From Planktomarina temperata RCA23 (GTDB taxonomy: Bacteria; Pseudomonadota; Alphaproteobacteria; Rhodobacterales; Rhodobacteraceae), in the NCBI RefSeq assembly GCF_000738435.1, contig NZ_CP003984.1, positions 2,666,001 to 2,730,000 of the forward strand: a stretch of 64,000 nucleotides of DNA, read 5' to 3'. Under the pieces are notes generated by a model. It worked only from the letters and a program-made list of their open reading frames with translations, ran no database searches and was not told the DNA's origin. Of this stretch, positions 1 to 7,721 are shown in pieces. Each line of letters begins with the position of its first letter. Position 1 is the stretch's first letter. The position numbers and the translations under genes were made by a program.

Positions 1-129
1 CAACAATATGTCGTCCAAGTGACGCTGAGCATCTTGATCTACCCGATCTGCAAATGGCTCTTCCGCGCCATGTTGAGCTTTGCCCTGACGCAAACATTGC
101 ATCCCAGCGCGTCGAGGGCCGCAAAATGA
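1..129 (+). CDS. mreD: MreD, C-terminal end (partial)
   Basis: Only the last 42 codons are in the window, read in frame 1 to a TGA at 127-129. The tail contains a hydrophobic stretch (LSILIYPICKWLF) followed by a polar end, as expected for the last membrane helix of MreD, the inner-membrane partner of MreB/MreC in the elongation complex. The stop overlaps the ATG of mrdA in an ATGA, and mreD-mrdA-rodA is a conserved order, so the identification rests mainly on position plus the hydrophobic tail. The 5' part lies outside the window. Confidence 0.75.
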   Translation, partial: QQYVVQVTLSILIYPICKWLFRAMLSFALTQTLHPSASRAAK

Positions 130-2078
130 AATACAATCCCAATGACATCATCAACGCGGCCCAAAAACTCTCACGGCGCGCCCTTCTTGTCGGCGCCTTG
201 CAGCTTGGCGTCGTGACCGCCCTGGGTGCCCGTATGCGGTTTCTACAGGTTAAAGAAGCCGAAAAATTCCGGCTTTTGGCAGAAGAAAATCGCATCAATA
301 TGCGACTCTTGCCGCCGGCGCGCGGCATCATGTTTGACCGAGATGGGCGGCCGGTTGCCGCCAATGTACCAAACTATCGGATCTTGCTGGTCCGTGAAGA
401 AACTGAAGATGTCGAACAGGTTTTAACACAATTGCAAAAGCTCATTGCAATCAACCCGAATGATCTGGAAAAAGCCCGCAGAGAATTATCCCGCCGCAGC
501 GCCTTTGTACCGGTGACCGTAACCGAGAATCTCTCTTGGAGTGATTTCGCCCGCGTGGCGGCCAATGCCCCAGCACTCCCGGGGCTCTTAACTGATGTCG
601 GCCTGTCCCGCATTTATCCCCAAAAAGAAAATTTGGCCCATGTGGTCGGCTATGTCGGCCCGGTGAGTGAGCATTATCTGTCCCGCACAAAGGACCCTGA
701 TCCGCTCTTGCAAATCCCCAGGTTTCAGGTCGGCAAGACCGGAGTTGAGGCGCAGATGGAGCACGGCCTGCGCGGCTCTGCTGGACACCAACGAATTGAG
801 GTCAATGCAGTCGGACGGGTGATGCGCGAATTGGAACGCACCGAAGGGCAGCCAGGCGCCACAGTTAAGCTCACCATCGACAGTAAAATCCAAAACTTTG
901 CTTTGGCGCGGATGGATGGCTTGTCCGCCTCTGCGGTGGTGATTGATTGCGCAACCGGAGATCTCTTGGCCGTGGCGTCGAGTCCAAGCTTTGATCCAAA
1001 TCTCTTTGTTCGCGGCATATCAAGCAAAAATTATGATGCCCTGCGCGATGATATTTTTGGCCCGCTCAGGGCCAAAGCGGTGCAAGGCACCTATGCGCCC
1101 GCCTCAACCTTTAAAATGATCACAGCCCTCGCAGCGCTGGAAGATGGGGTGTTGAGTCCGGATGATACGGTTTTTTGCCCCGGGCATTTTGAGATTTCCA
1201 ACAATCGTTTTCATTGCTGGAAACGGCAAGGTCACGGCGCTTTGAACGTAGAAGACAGTATCGCGCAGAGCTGCGACGTGTTTTTCTATTCCATCAGCCA
1301 AAAAGTTGGTATCGACAAAATTTCCGCCATGGCGCGCCGGTTTGGCTTGGGTGAATATCACGATCTGCCGCTCAGTGCCATCAGCCGCGGCGTGGCGCCA
1401 ACGCGGGCTTGGAAACAAAAATCTTTCGATAAAGCCTGGCTGATCGGCGATACGGTCAATGCCTCAATCGGGCAAGGCTATGTATTGGCCTCGCCGCTGC
1501 AATTGGCAATCATGGCGGCACGATTGGGAACGGGGCGGGCCGTTCAACCCAGATTGCTGCAATCCATCGATGACACGGCAATGCCCTTGGGGACCGGCGC
1601 TCCTTTGGATGTGGATCCTGCGCATTTAAAAGTGGTGCAACGGGCAATGTTTGCGGTCACTAACACCAAAAAGGGCACAGCCTATAGCAAGCGCATTGTC
1701 AGCCCCGACCTCCAAATGGCTGGCAAGACCGGCACAGCCCAGGTGCGGCGCATCACGGCAGAGGAGCGGCTGACCGGGGTGATCAGCAATGAAGATCTGC
1801 CCTGGGAAAAACGCGATCATGCGCTCTTTGTCAACTATGCCCCCCATGACAATCCCAAAGTTGCCGTTGCGGTTGTGGTGGAACACGGAGGTGGCGGCAG
1901 CTCCACAGCCGCCCCAATCGCTCGGGACATCACACTGTTTGCCTTGACCGGACAAATGCCCGAGCTGAGCCACTACCCGTCGGGCGTCAAAGCGCAGATC
2001 AAAGAAGAGCAAGAGGAGTTGGCGCCAAAACTTTTCGATTGGAGCACGCTGGAGCGAAAAGGACAGGTGCAAACATGA
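126..2078 (+). CDS. mrdA: Penicillin-binding protein 2 (peptidoglycan DD-transpeptidase)
   Basis: A 650-residue class B PBP that cross-links peptidoglycan during side-wall elongation together with RodA. It has a short cytoplasmic N-terminus, one membrane anchor at about residues 16-40, a dimerisation/pedestal region (RGIMFDRDGRPVA is a typical early motif) and a C-terminal transpeptidase domain. The catalytic SxxK is S327-T-F-K330 (PASTFK), an SCD motif follows in SIAQSCDVFFY, and K534-T-G begins the third motif (GKTGTAQV). The length is normal for PBP2. The ATG at 126 overlaps the mreD stop; an upstream in-frame ATG at 54 would extend into mreD and is not supported. The stop overlaps the rodA start, so translation is probably coupled. 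Confidence 0.96.
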   Translation: MKYNPNDIINAAQKLSRRALLVGALQLGVVTALGARMRFLQVKEAEKFRLLAEENRINMRLLPPARGIMFDRDGRPVAANVPNYRILLVREETEDVEQVLTQLQKLIAINPNDLEKARRELSRRSAFVPVTVTENLSWSDFARVAANAPALPGLLTDVGLSRIYPQKENLAHVVGYVGPVSEHYLSRTKDPDPLLQIPRFQVGKTGVEAQMEHGLRGSAGHQRIEVNAVGRVMRELERTEGQPGATVKLTIDSKIQNFALARMDGLSASAVVIDCATGDLLAVASSPSFDPNLFVRGISSKNYDALRDDIFGPLRAKAVQGTYAPASTFKMITALAALEDGVLSPDDTVFCPGHFEISNNRFHCWKRQGHGALNVEDSIAQSCDVFFYSISQKVGIDKISAMARRFGLGEYHDLPLSAISRGVAPTRAWKQKSFDKAWLIGDTVNASIGQGYVLASPLQLAIMAARLGTGRAVQPRLLQSIDDTAMPLGTGAPLDVDPAHLKVVQRAMFAVTNTKKGTAYSKRIVSPDLQMAGKTGTAQVRRITAEERLTGVISNEDLPWEKRDHALFVNYAPHDNPKVAVAVVVEHGGGGSSTAAPIARDITLFALTGQMPELSHYPSGVKAQIKEEQEELAPKLFDWSTLERKGQVQT

Positions 2079-3226
2079 GCTATCTTGAGCACAATCTGGC
2101 CGCAGTGCCCGTCGGTTTTCGCAAAATCCTGGCGCTCAATTGGCTAATTTTGATCTTACTCACCGCAATTTCTGGCGTGGGGTTTATCATGCTCTACTCG
2201 GTTGCTGGCGGTCAAATTGACCGCTGGGCCCAACCTCAGATGCTGCGTTTTTTCTTGGGCATGACCGGGCTTTTTGTGGTGGCTATGGTGCCGATTTGGT
2301 TTTGGCGCAACATGTCTTTCCCCGCCTATTGCCTGGCGATCCTATTGCTCATCGCTGTAGAATTCGTCGGCACAACGGGCATGGGGGCCCAAAGATGGAT
2401 CGATCTTGGCTTTATCCGCCTGCAACCCTCCGAGGTGATGAAAATCGCTCTGATGCTGGTGCTGGCCGCCTATTACGATTGGTTGCCCCGCGAACAGATT
2501 TCGCGCCCATTTTGGGTCTTGCTGCCAGCGCTGTTGATTTTAATCCCGGTGTTCTTAGTTCTCAGACAACCCGATCTTGGCACCTCATTGCTGTTGATCA
2601 TGGGCGGCGGCGCGATCATGTTTTTGGCCGGGGTGCATTGGGCCTATTTCGCAACGATCATTGGCAGTGGCATTGGCCTTGTTGTGGCCGTATTTCAAAC
2701 CCGCGGCACAGGGTGGCAATTGCTCAAAGACTATCAATACAGCCGGATTGACACGTTCCTCAATCCAGATCGGGACCCATTGGGCGCAGGCTATCATATC
2801 ACCCAGGCGAAAATCGCTCTCGGCTCAGGAGGTTGGACGGGGCGCGGCTTGATGCAGGGTACCCAATCGCGGCTCAACTTTTTGCCCGAAAAACACACGG
2901 ATTTCATCTTTACCACCCTATCCGAAGAATTCGGGTTCATCGGTTCCATCTCGCTTTTGGGTCTCTACACTTTGGTGGTTCTGGCCTGCATTGCCTCGGC
3001 CCTGAGCAATAAGGACCGCTTCTCGGCCCTTTTGACCCTCGGCATTGGCATTACCTTCTTCTTGTTCTTTGCGGTGAATATAGCCATGGTCATGGGGCTG
3101 GCGCCCGTTGTCGGTGTGCCCTTACCGTTGGTGAGCTATGGCGGCTCTGCTATGCTTATTTTGCTGCTCGGCTTTGGCTTGATGCAAAGCGCCCATGTTC
3201 ACCGTCCAAGGCCAAAATTCAAATGA
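2075..3226 (+). CDS. rodA: RodA, SEDS-family peptidoglycan polymerase
   Basis: 383 residues with about ten hydrophobic helices, the size and pattern of RodA/FtsW/SpoVE proteins. RodA polymerises lipid II into glycan strands and works with PBP2, encoded just upstream. Family sequences visible are GMGAQRWIDLG, RQPDLGTSL, the PEKHTDFIFTTLSEE segment in the large periplasmic loop, and VGVPLPLVSYGGS near the C-terminus. The ATG at 2075 overlaps the mrdA TGA; an in-frame ATG at 2039 lies deep inside mrdA and was rejected. The stop overlaps the following reductase start (ATGA), so a four-gene transcript mreD-mrdA-rodA-reductase is likely. Confidence 0.96.
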   Translation: MSYLEHNLAAVPVGFRKILALNWLILILLTAISGVGFIMLYSVAGGQIDRWAQPQMLRFFLGMTGLFVVAMVPIWFWRNMSFPAYCLAILLLIAVEFVGTTGMGAQRWIDLGFIRLQPSEVMKIALMLVLAAYYDWLPREQISRPFWVLLPALLILIPVFLVLRQPDLGTSLLLIMGGGAIMFLAGVHWAYFATIIGSGIGLVVAVFQTRGTGWQLLKDYQYSRIDTFLNPDRDPLGAGYHITQAKIALGSGGWTGRGLMQGTQSRLNFLPEKHTDFIFTTLSEEFGFIGSISLLGLYTLVVLACIASALSNKDRFSALLTLGIGITFFLFFAVNIAMVMGLAPVVGVPLPLVSYGGSAMLILLLGFGLMQSAHVHRPRPKFK

Positions 3227-4152
3227 TAAATGTCCTATTCGCCGCCCGCCCAGAGCAGTTTGAACTCTATGAAGCGCCACTGCTCCAGGGTCTGGCGCAG
3301 CGGGGGATCCATGCAAATGTGACAACAGACTGTCCGCCAGCCGATGTAGATTATGTGGTTTACGCACCCAGCAGCACGCTACAAGATTTCACCCCCTATA
3401 CCCGCTGCAAAGCGGTGCTGAGCCTCTGGGCGGGCGTGGAGAAAATTGTTGGCAATGCCAGCCTGACGCAGCCCCTATGCCGCATGGTCGACAGCGGCCT
3501 GCGCGATGGCATGGTGGAATGGGTCGTGGGCCATACGCTGCGGTACCATCTGGGGATGGACCAGCATATCGTCAATCCAGATCATATTTGGCGCGAAAGC
3601 CACCCGCCCCTGGCACAGGATCGCCCGGTCACCATTCTGGGCTTGGGCGCCTTGGGCCAGGCCTGTGCTGCCGCATTAACCGCACTTAATTTTCCCGTGA
3701 GCGGCTGGTCTCGCGGGCCAAAGCAAATAGACGGTCTGACCTGCCACCATGGCCCGGATGGGCTCAAACCCGCGTTGCAGAACGCGGAAATTCTGATTTT
3801 GCTTTTGCCAGATACCCCAGAGACCGAACATGTGATCAACGCCCAAACCCTCACACAGATGCCGCGTGGCTCTACGATCATAAACCCCGGTCGCGGGCCG
3901 TTGATTGAGGACAAAGCCCTCTTGGCAGCACTTAAGGAAGGGCAGATTTCAGCGGCTTGTTTGGATGTATTTCGCGTGGAACCTTTGCCGCAAGATCATC
4001 CCTATTGGCACCTCCCAAATGTCACGGTCACACCGCATATCGCCTCCGGCACCCGCCCGACCACAGCCGCTGAAGTCTTGGTGGAAAACATTGCACGCGG
4101 AGAAACAGGCGCCCCGTTTGTGCATTTGGTCGACCGCACAGCCGGCTATTGA
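3223..4152 (+). CDS. ghrA: Glyoxylate/hydroxypyruvate reductase A-like 2-hydroxyacid dehydrogenase
   Basis: A 309-residue D-isomer-specific 2-hydroxyacid dehydrogenase of the GhrA subgroup, expected to reduce glyoxylate or hydroxypyruvate with NAD(P)H. The nucleotide-binding motif is GLGALGQA in the centre of the protein; the catalytic triad is visible as Arg in NPGRGPLI, Glu in FRVEPLP and His in TPHIAS. The short N-terminal substrate domain and SLWAGVEK are typical of GhrA rather than of SerA or formate dehydrogenase. It starts inside the rodA stop (ATGA), so it is probably cotranscribed with the cell-wall genes although no functional link is obvious. The exact substrate is inferred from the family. 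Confidence 0.85.
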   Translation: MINVLFAARPEQFELYEAPLLQGLAQRGIHANVTTDCPPADVDYVVYAPSSTLQDFTPYTRCKAVLSLWAGVEKIVGNASLTQPLCRMVDSGLRDGMVEWVVGHTLRYHLGMDQHIVNPDHIWRESHPPLAQDRPVTILGLGALGQACAAALTALNFPVSGWSRGPKQIDGLTCHHGPDGLKPALQNAEILILLLPDTPETEHVINAQTLTQMPRGSTIINPGRGPLIEDKALLAALKEGQISAACLDVFRVEPLPQDHPYWHLPNVTVTPHIASGTRPTTAAEVLVENIARGETGAPFVHLVDRTAGY

Positions 4153-4161
4153 GCCGCCTCA

Positions 4162-4938
4162 TTATCGCAAGATTGGTGGTTGACCAGGCGTGCTGCCCGG
4201 CGCGGGGCGTTCGGGCGCAGCTTCGGGTATTGGCAAATCAAAGCGCAAGCCGGTTTTCACAAAGCGCGCGACCATCGGATGATCCGGCAAGAGATAAGAC
4301 ACATCCCAAGGCGCCCCATCCAATTGGGAAAATTGTAAGTATTCTTGTATCAATTTCGCCAAGTCAGCCTGGGCTGCGGGAAATTCTCCTACAAAGCAAA
4401 TGAGGGGATTTTGCACCCCAGCCCCATCGCGGGCTTGCACCAAACAGGCAAATTCCGCCAAGCCCTGGGCGGCAGTAAGTTTGGCCGAAAGCGCCTCAAG
4501 CGCCTTGGGCGGCAGTGCAGGCGGCGGGCCGATTTCGGCAATCTGCTGGGCCATTTCATCGGGCCGTTCATCCAAAGAACGCGCCAGCCAATCGAGCGTC
4601 GTGCGTTCAAACACATATCCAATAGCCGAAGACCCAGGATTGAGCGCGATACCGCTGTCCTGCCCGACCAACATTTGCACCAATGCCCGGCCGGACACTG
4701 AAAGGTAATCGGCAGAGCCACCCACCGCCTCAGCCAGACGCAATTCCGTATCAAAGATCGCGACATAGCTTTGCCCGTCCCGTTCGACGGTTTTGGGCGT
4801 TACATTTTCATCGGATGCTTCGGCCTCGAGCGCCAAAAACACCTCTGCATCACAGAGGCGTTCCAGCACCGCGGAAAAGCGCGCGGGATCTTCCGGCGCG
4901 GCTTGGAGCATGACAATCGTGCGTTCAAGCGGGGTCAT
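4162..4938 (-). CDS. SseB-domain protein
   Basis: 258 residues. The N-terminal half (TPLERTIVMLQAAP, then VFLALEAEA and YVAIFDTELRLAEA) matches the SseB N-terminal domain, a small fold of uncertain function found in many bacteria, first named from an E. coli protein linked to rhodanese activity. No catalytic motif is visible, and the C-terminus is rich in proline. The ATG at 4938 was chosen because the conserved domain begins there; the open frame continues upstream only inside the glycosylase gene. It overlaps the 3' end of that gene by 14 bases and is probably cotranscribed with it. The role is unknown. Confidence 0.8.
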   Translation of the reverse strand: MTPLERTIVMLQAAPEDPARFSAVLERLCDAEVFLALEAEASDENVTPKTVERDGQSYVAIFDTELRLAEAVGGSADYLSVSGRALVQMLVGQDSGIALNPGSSAIGYVFERTTLDWLARSLDERPDEMAQQIAEIGPPPALPPKALEALSAKLTAAQGLAEFACLVQARDGAGVQNPLICFVGEFPAAQADLAKLIQEYLQFSQLDGAPWDVSYLLPDHPMVARFVKTGLRFDLPIPEAAPERPAPGSTPGQPPILR

Positions 4939-5545
4939 AGGCCATCTTTCTGATCTGGCCAATCCGCGCCTGGAGCGCCGCAATGAGCTCAGTTTCAAAC
5001 CAAGGGTTACGTTTGATCCATGCAGTATTACGCCATGAGGGATGCGGCAACACAAAGCTGTTCTCACCATAGGCGCGCCAATTGCGCAACCGGTCACTTA
5101 CCCGCAGCCCGTCGCGCAAATGCCAGGCCTGCGCATAGCTGCCGATCAGCAAGGTCAGGGAAATTTGCGGCAGTGCCTTCAAGGCCCGGTCACGCCAAGT
5201 TTTGGCGCAGATGGCCGGCGGCGCAAGGTCGTGACCGGCGGCATTATAACCCGGAAAACAAAACGCCATGGGCAGGATGGCGCAGAGGTTTTGATCAAAA
5301 AACTCCGCGTCACTCAGGCCCATCCACTGACGTAAGCGCTGACCCGAGCGGTCATCGAATGGTCGACCGGAGTGATGAACCCGCAGCCCAGGCGCTTGAC
5401 CGGCGATCAATATTTTCGCCTCTGGCGCCGCCCAGACCACCGGCCGAGGCTCATGCGCCAAAACCCCTTGGGAAAACCGGGTTTCACACAGGCGGCACTG
5501 CGCAATTTGCGAAAAAACTTCTCCATTGTAGTTGCTGGCCCGCAT
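4925..5545 (-). CDS. Uracil-DNA glycosylase family protein
   Basis: 206 residues. The UDG-superfamily motifs are present: GQAPG at about residues 49-53 (nucleotide-binding motif 1) and HPSWRN near the C-terminus (motif 2). It should excise uracil or a related damaged base from DNA, or belong to a relative with another role. Cys17-x2-Cys20 near the N-terminus and Cys96 and Cys113 (17 residues apart) resemble the Fe-S ligand layout of family 4 UDGs, so an iron-sulfur cluster is possible but unproven. The ATG at 5545 was preferred to a TTG at 5563 because a GGAG precedes the ATG. It is divergent from nhaA across a 46-base gap. Confidence 0.8.
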   Translation of the reverse strand: MRASNYNGEVFSQIAQCRLCETRFSQGVLAHEPRPVVWAAPEAKILIAGQAPGLRVHHSGRPFDDRSGQRLRQWMGLSDAEFFDQNLCAILPMAFCFPGYNAAGHDLAPPAICAKTWRDRALKALPQISLTLLIGSYAQAWHLRDGLRVSDRLRNWRAYGENSFVLPHPSWRNTAWIKRNPWFETELIAALQARIGQIRKMAYDPA

Positions 5546-5591
5546 CGGGTAAACTATCTCCAATCACACGCAATCAGTGGAGCGCTCATTA

Positions 5592-6890
5592 ATGTACCGT
5601 GTCTGGAATTTTATCGCAAACTATTCAATCTTATTAATTTCCGGAGCTCTCATCGCGCTGATTTGGGCGAATATAAATCCAAGCAGCTATCATCATTTTG
5701 TAGAGTTTCCACTTTGGTTCAATGATCATGTAGGCCTAGACTATAGCTATTGGGCCAAGAGCTTTGGCACAGGCTATGCAGAATTTGGCGGCGCTGGCAG
5801 TCTCAAAGTTTTGAGCCTGCACTATCTGGTGAATGATATGCTCATGGCGTTCTTTTTTGCCATTGCCGCAAAGGAAGTTTGGGAAGCTGTCATCCTAAAG
5901 AATGGCTCATTGCGCGGGAAAAAAGCGGCAACACCCCTCTTCGCCACCTTAGGCGGCATGTTGGGGCCGGTCTCGGTCTACCTCGTGTTGGCAGCCTTTA
6001 TGGGATCAGATACCTATGATGCCGTGGCCAATGGCTGGGCCATCCCGACGGCAACAGACATCGCTTTTTCCTACTTGGTGGGGCGGTTGGTCTTTGGTGC
6101 AGGACACCCGGCGGTGCGCTTTTTGCTCCTTCTGGCCATCGCTGATGATGCCGCTGGGCTGATAATTTTGGCGGTATTTTATCCGCAAGGAGATCTGGCT
6201 CCGATTTGGCTCATGCTTTCAGTTGGCGCGGCTGTGGCGGTTTATCTGCTGTTTAACGTATTGCCGCGCCGTTTGGATATAGGCAAGCAACTGCGGCCCG
6301 CCTCGACCTGGGTGCGCAACACGCTCAGCTTTTGGCCCTATCTATTGGCAGCTGGCCTGTCTTGGTATGGCTTTATGCGCGCGGGCTTGCATCCCTCTCT
6401 TGGTCTCTTGCCCATCGTTCCGGCTATCCCTCATGCAGACCGCGCCTTCGGTATTTTCTCCGAAGCCGAGCAATACCTGACAGACCTTTTAAACCACTGC
6501 GAACATCTGCTGAAACACCCGGTTGAAGTGGTGCTGTTCTTTTTCGGGCTGCTGAATGCCGGTGTTGAATTTGGCGCCATGGGGGCGGCGACATGGTTGG
6601 TTTTGGCCGGTCTGTTGATTGGAAAACCGTTCGGTGTATTGCTCTTTGGTTGGCTGGGTGCGCGGGTGTTCCGTCTGGGTCTGCCCGATGGAATGCGGAT
6701 CATCGATCTGTTTGTCATCGGCTGTATCGCGGCCATCGGCTTCACCGTGGCGCTGTTCATAGCGGTTGTGGCCTTCGAACCCGGACCCGTACAGGACGCC
6801 GCGAAAATGGGCGCGCTGTTTTCTTTTGCAGCAGCTGGCATTTCGCTGGTGGTCGGTAAGTTAACAAAAGTTGAGCGCAAAGACCTATAG
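5592..6890 (+). CDS. nhaA: Na+/H+ antiporter NhaA
   Basis: 432 residues with about twelve membrane helices. NhaA exports Na+ in exchange for protons and controls pH and sodium tolerance, as expected in a marine organism. The essential acidic residues are present in TATDIAFSYLVG (equivalent to Asp133 of E. coli NhaA) and IADDAAGLI (equivalent to Asp163/Asp164). The protein is somewhat longer than E. coli NhaA (388), with an insertion in the loop around HADRAFGIFSEAEQ. The ATG at 5592 has GGAG about ten bases upstream; a GTG at 5577 is an alternative start. It appears monocistronic. Confidence 0.94.
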   Translation: MYRVWNFIANYSILLISGALIALIWANINPSSYHHFVEFPLWFNDHVGLDYSYWAKSFGTGYAEFGGAGSLKVLSLHYLVNDMLMAFFFAIAAKEVWEAVILKNGSLRGKKAATPLFATLGGMLGPVSVYLVLAAFMGSDTYDAVANGWAIPTATDIAFSYLVGRLVFGAGHPAVRFLLLLAIADDAAGLIILAVFYPQGDLAPIWLMLSVGAAVAVYLLFNVLPRRLDIGKQLRPASTWVRNTLSFWPYLLAAGLSWYGFMRAGLHPSLGLLPIVPAIPHADRAFGIFSEAEQYLTDLLNHCEHLLKHPVEVVLFFFGLLNAGVEFGAMGAATWLVLAGLLIGKPFGVLLFGWLGARVFRLGLPDGMRIIDLFVIGCIAAIGFTVALFIAVVAFEPGPVQDAAKMGALFSFAAAGISLVVGKLTKVERKDL

Positions 6891-6913
6891 GCGCGACCAA
6901 GATAGCCGGGCGT

Positions 6914-6939
6914 CCCAAAGCCAATTTGGCAGCTTTGGG
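6914..6939 (+). terminator. Hairpin after nhaA, possible terminator
   Basis: CCCAAAGC at 6914-6921 is the exact complement of GCTTTGGG at 6932-6939, with a further CCA/TGG pairing possible inside the loop. It lies 24 bases past the nhaA stop. No T-run follows directly, so rho-independent termination is uncertain. The rest of the 171-base gap to kpsT is AT-rich and probably holds the kpsT promoter. Confidence 0.45.
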
Positions 6940-7061
6940 GCGTCTGCGACAAAAGACGTTATGTTTATCAATTCACCTGATATACTCTTAAAAAATACAT
7001 ATTGATTCCTTCTTAATTTTATTGAGTTACGTTAATTTCACGAAAAAATTGGACAGAGCTG

Positions 7062-7721
7062 ATGCTCGAATTCTCTAATGTAAGCAAATCTTTTTGGACT
7101 GGAACCCAACGCAAAGTCATTTTGGACAATGCGTCTTTCCGTGTGGAATTGGGCACATCCTTAGGAATTTTAGCCCCGAACGGCACTGGAAAAACCACGT
7201 TGATCAATATGATGGCGGGGCTGGAAAAGCCTGACGAAGGGCGCATTATTCGGGGCTGCAATATCTCCTTTCCTCTCGGCTTCATGGGCGGGACATCGCC
7301 GCGCCATACGGGAAAGGAAAATGCCCGCTATATCGCACGGCTCTACAGCCTTGATCCCGATTATATTGAGGCCTTCTGTCGCTGGCTGGTGGATATTGAT
7401 GAATATTTCGACATGCCTATGGCGACCTATTCCTCTGGTATGAATTCCCGGTTCAACTTCGCCCTCATGCTGGCTTTGGAGTTTGACATGTATTTGATCG
7501 ATGAGGGCATGCCCAGTTCGACAGATTTTGAATTCAACAAAAAAGCGGGTGATTTGTTGCAGGAACGGATCGATCGCACGACCATTGTGATCGTCAGTCA
7601 CCAGCCAGAAACCCTAGAACAATTCGCAACCCAAGCTGCCGTTTTACGCGATGGGCAATTTATCCAGTTTGACACTTTGGAAGAGGCGAAACAGGTCTAT
7701 GACTTCGAAACTCAGAGCTAA
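7062..7721 (+). CDS. kpsT: Polysaccharide-export ABC transporter ATP-binding protein (KpsT type)
   Basis: 219 residues, the compact size of KpsT/Wzt-short ATPases that power export of group 2 capsular polysaccharide. Walker A is APNGTGKTT near residue 40, the ABC signature appears as YSSGMNSR (the YSSGM form typical of KpsT), Walker B ends in YLIDEG with its glutamate, and the switch histidine is in IVSHQPE. It overlaps kpsE by 23 bases, indicating tight coupling. The partner permease KpsM and the outer-membrane exporter KpsD are not in this window. The upstream region is AT-rich; the RBS GGACAG precedes the ATG. Confidence 0.88.
   Translation: MLEFSNVSKSFWTGTQRKVILDNASFRVELGTSLGILAPNGTGKTTLINMMAGLEKPDEGRIIRGCNISFPLGFMGGTSPRHTGKENARYIARLYSLDPDYIEAFCRWLVDIDEYFDMPMATYSSGMNSRFNFALMLALEFDMYLIDEGMPSSTDFEFNKKAGDLLQERIDRTTIVIVSHQPETLEQFATQAAVLRDGQFIQFDTLEEAKQVYDFETQS

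Noticed and set aside
5577-5591. GTG start for NhaA five codons upstream
   Set aside because: The GGAG that would serve as RBS lies after this GTG and fits the ATG at 5592 instead.
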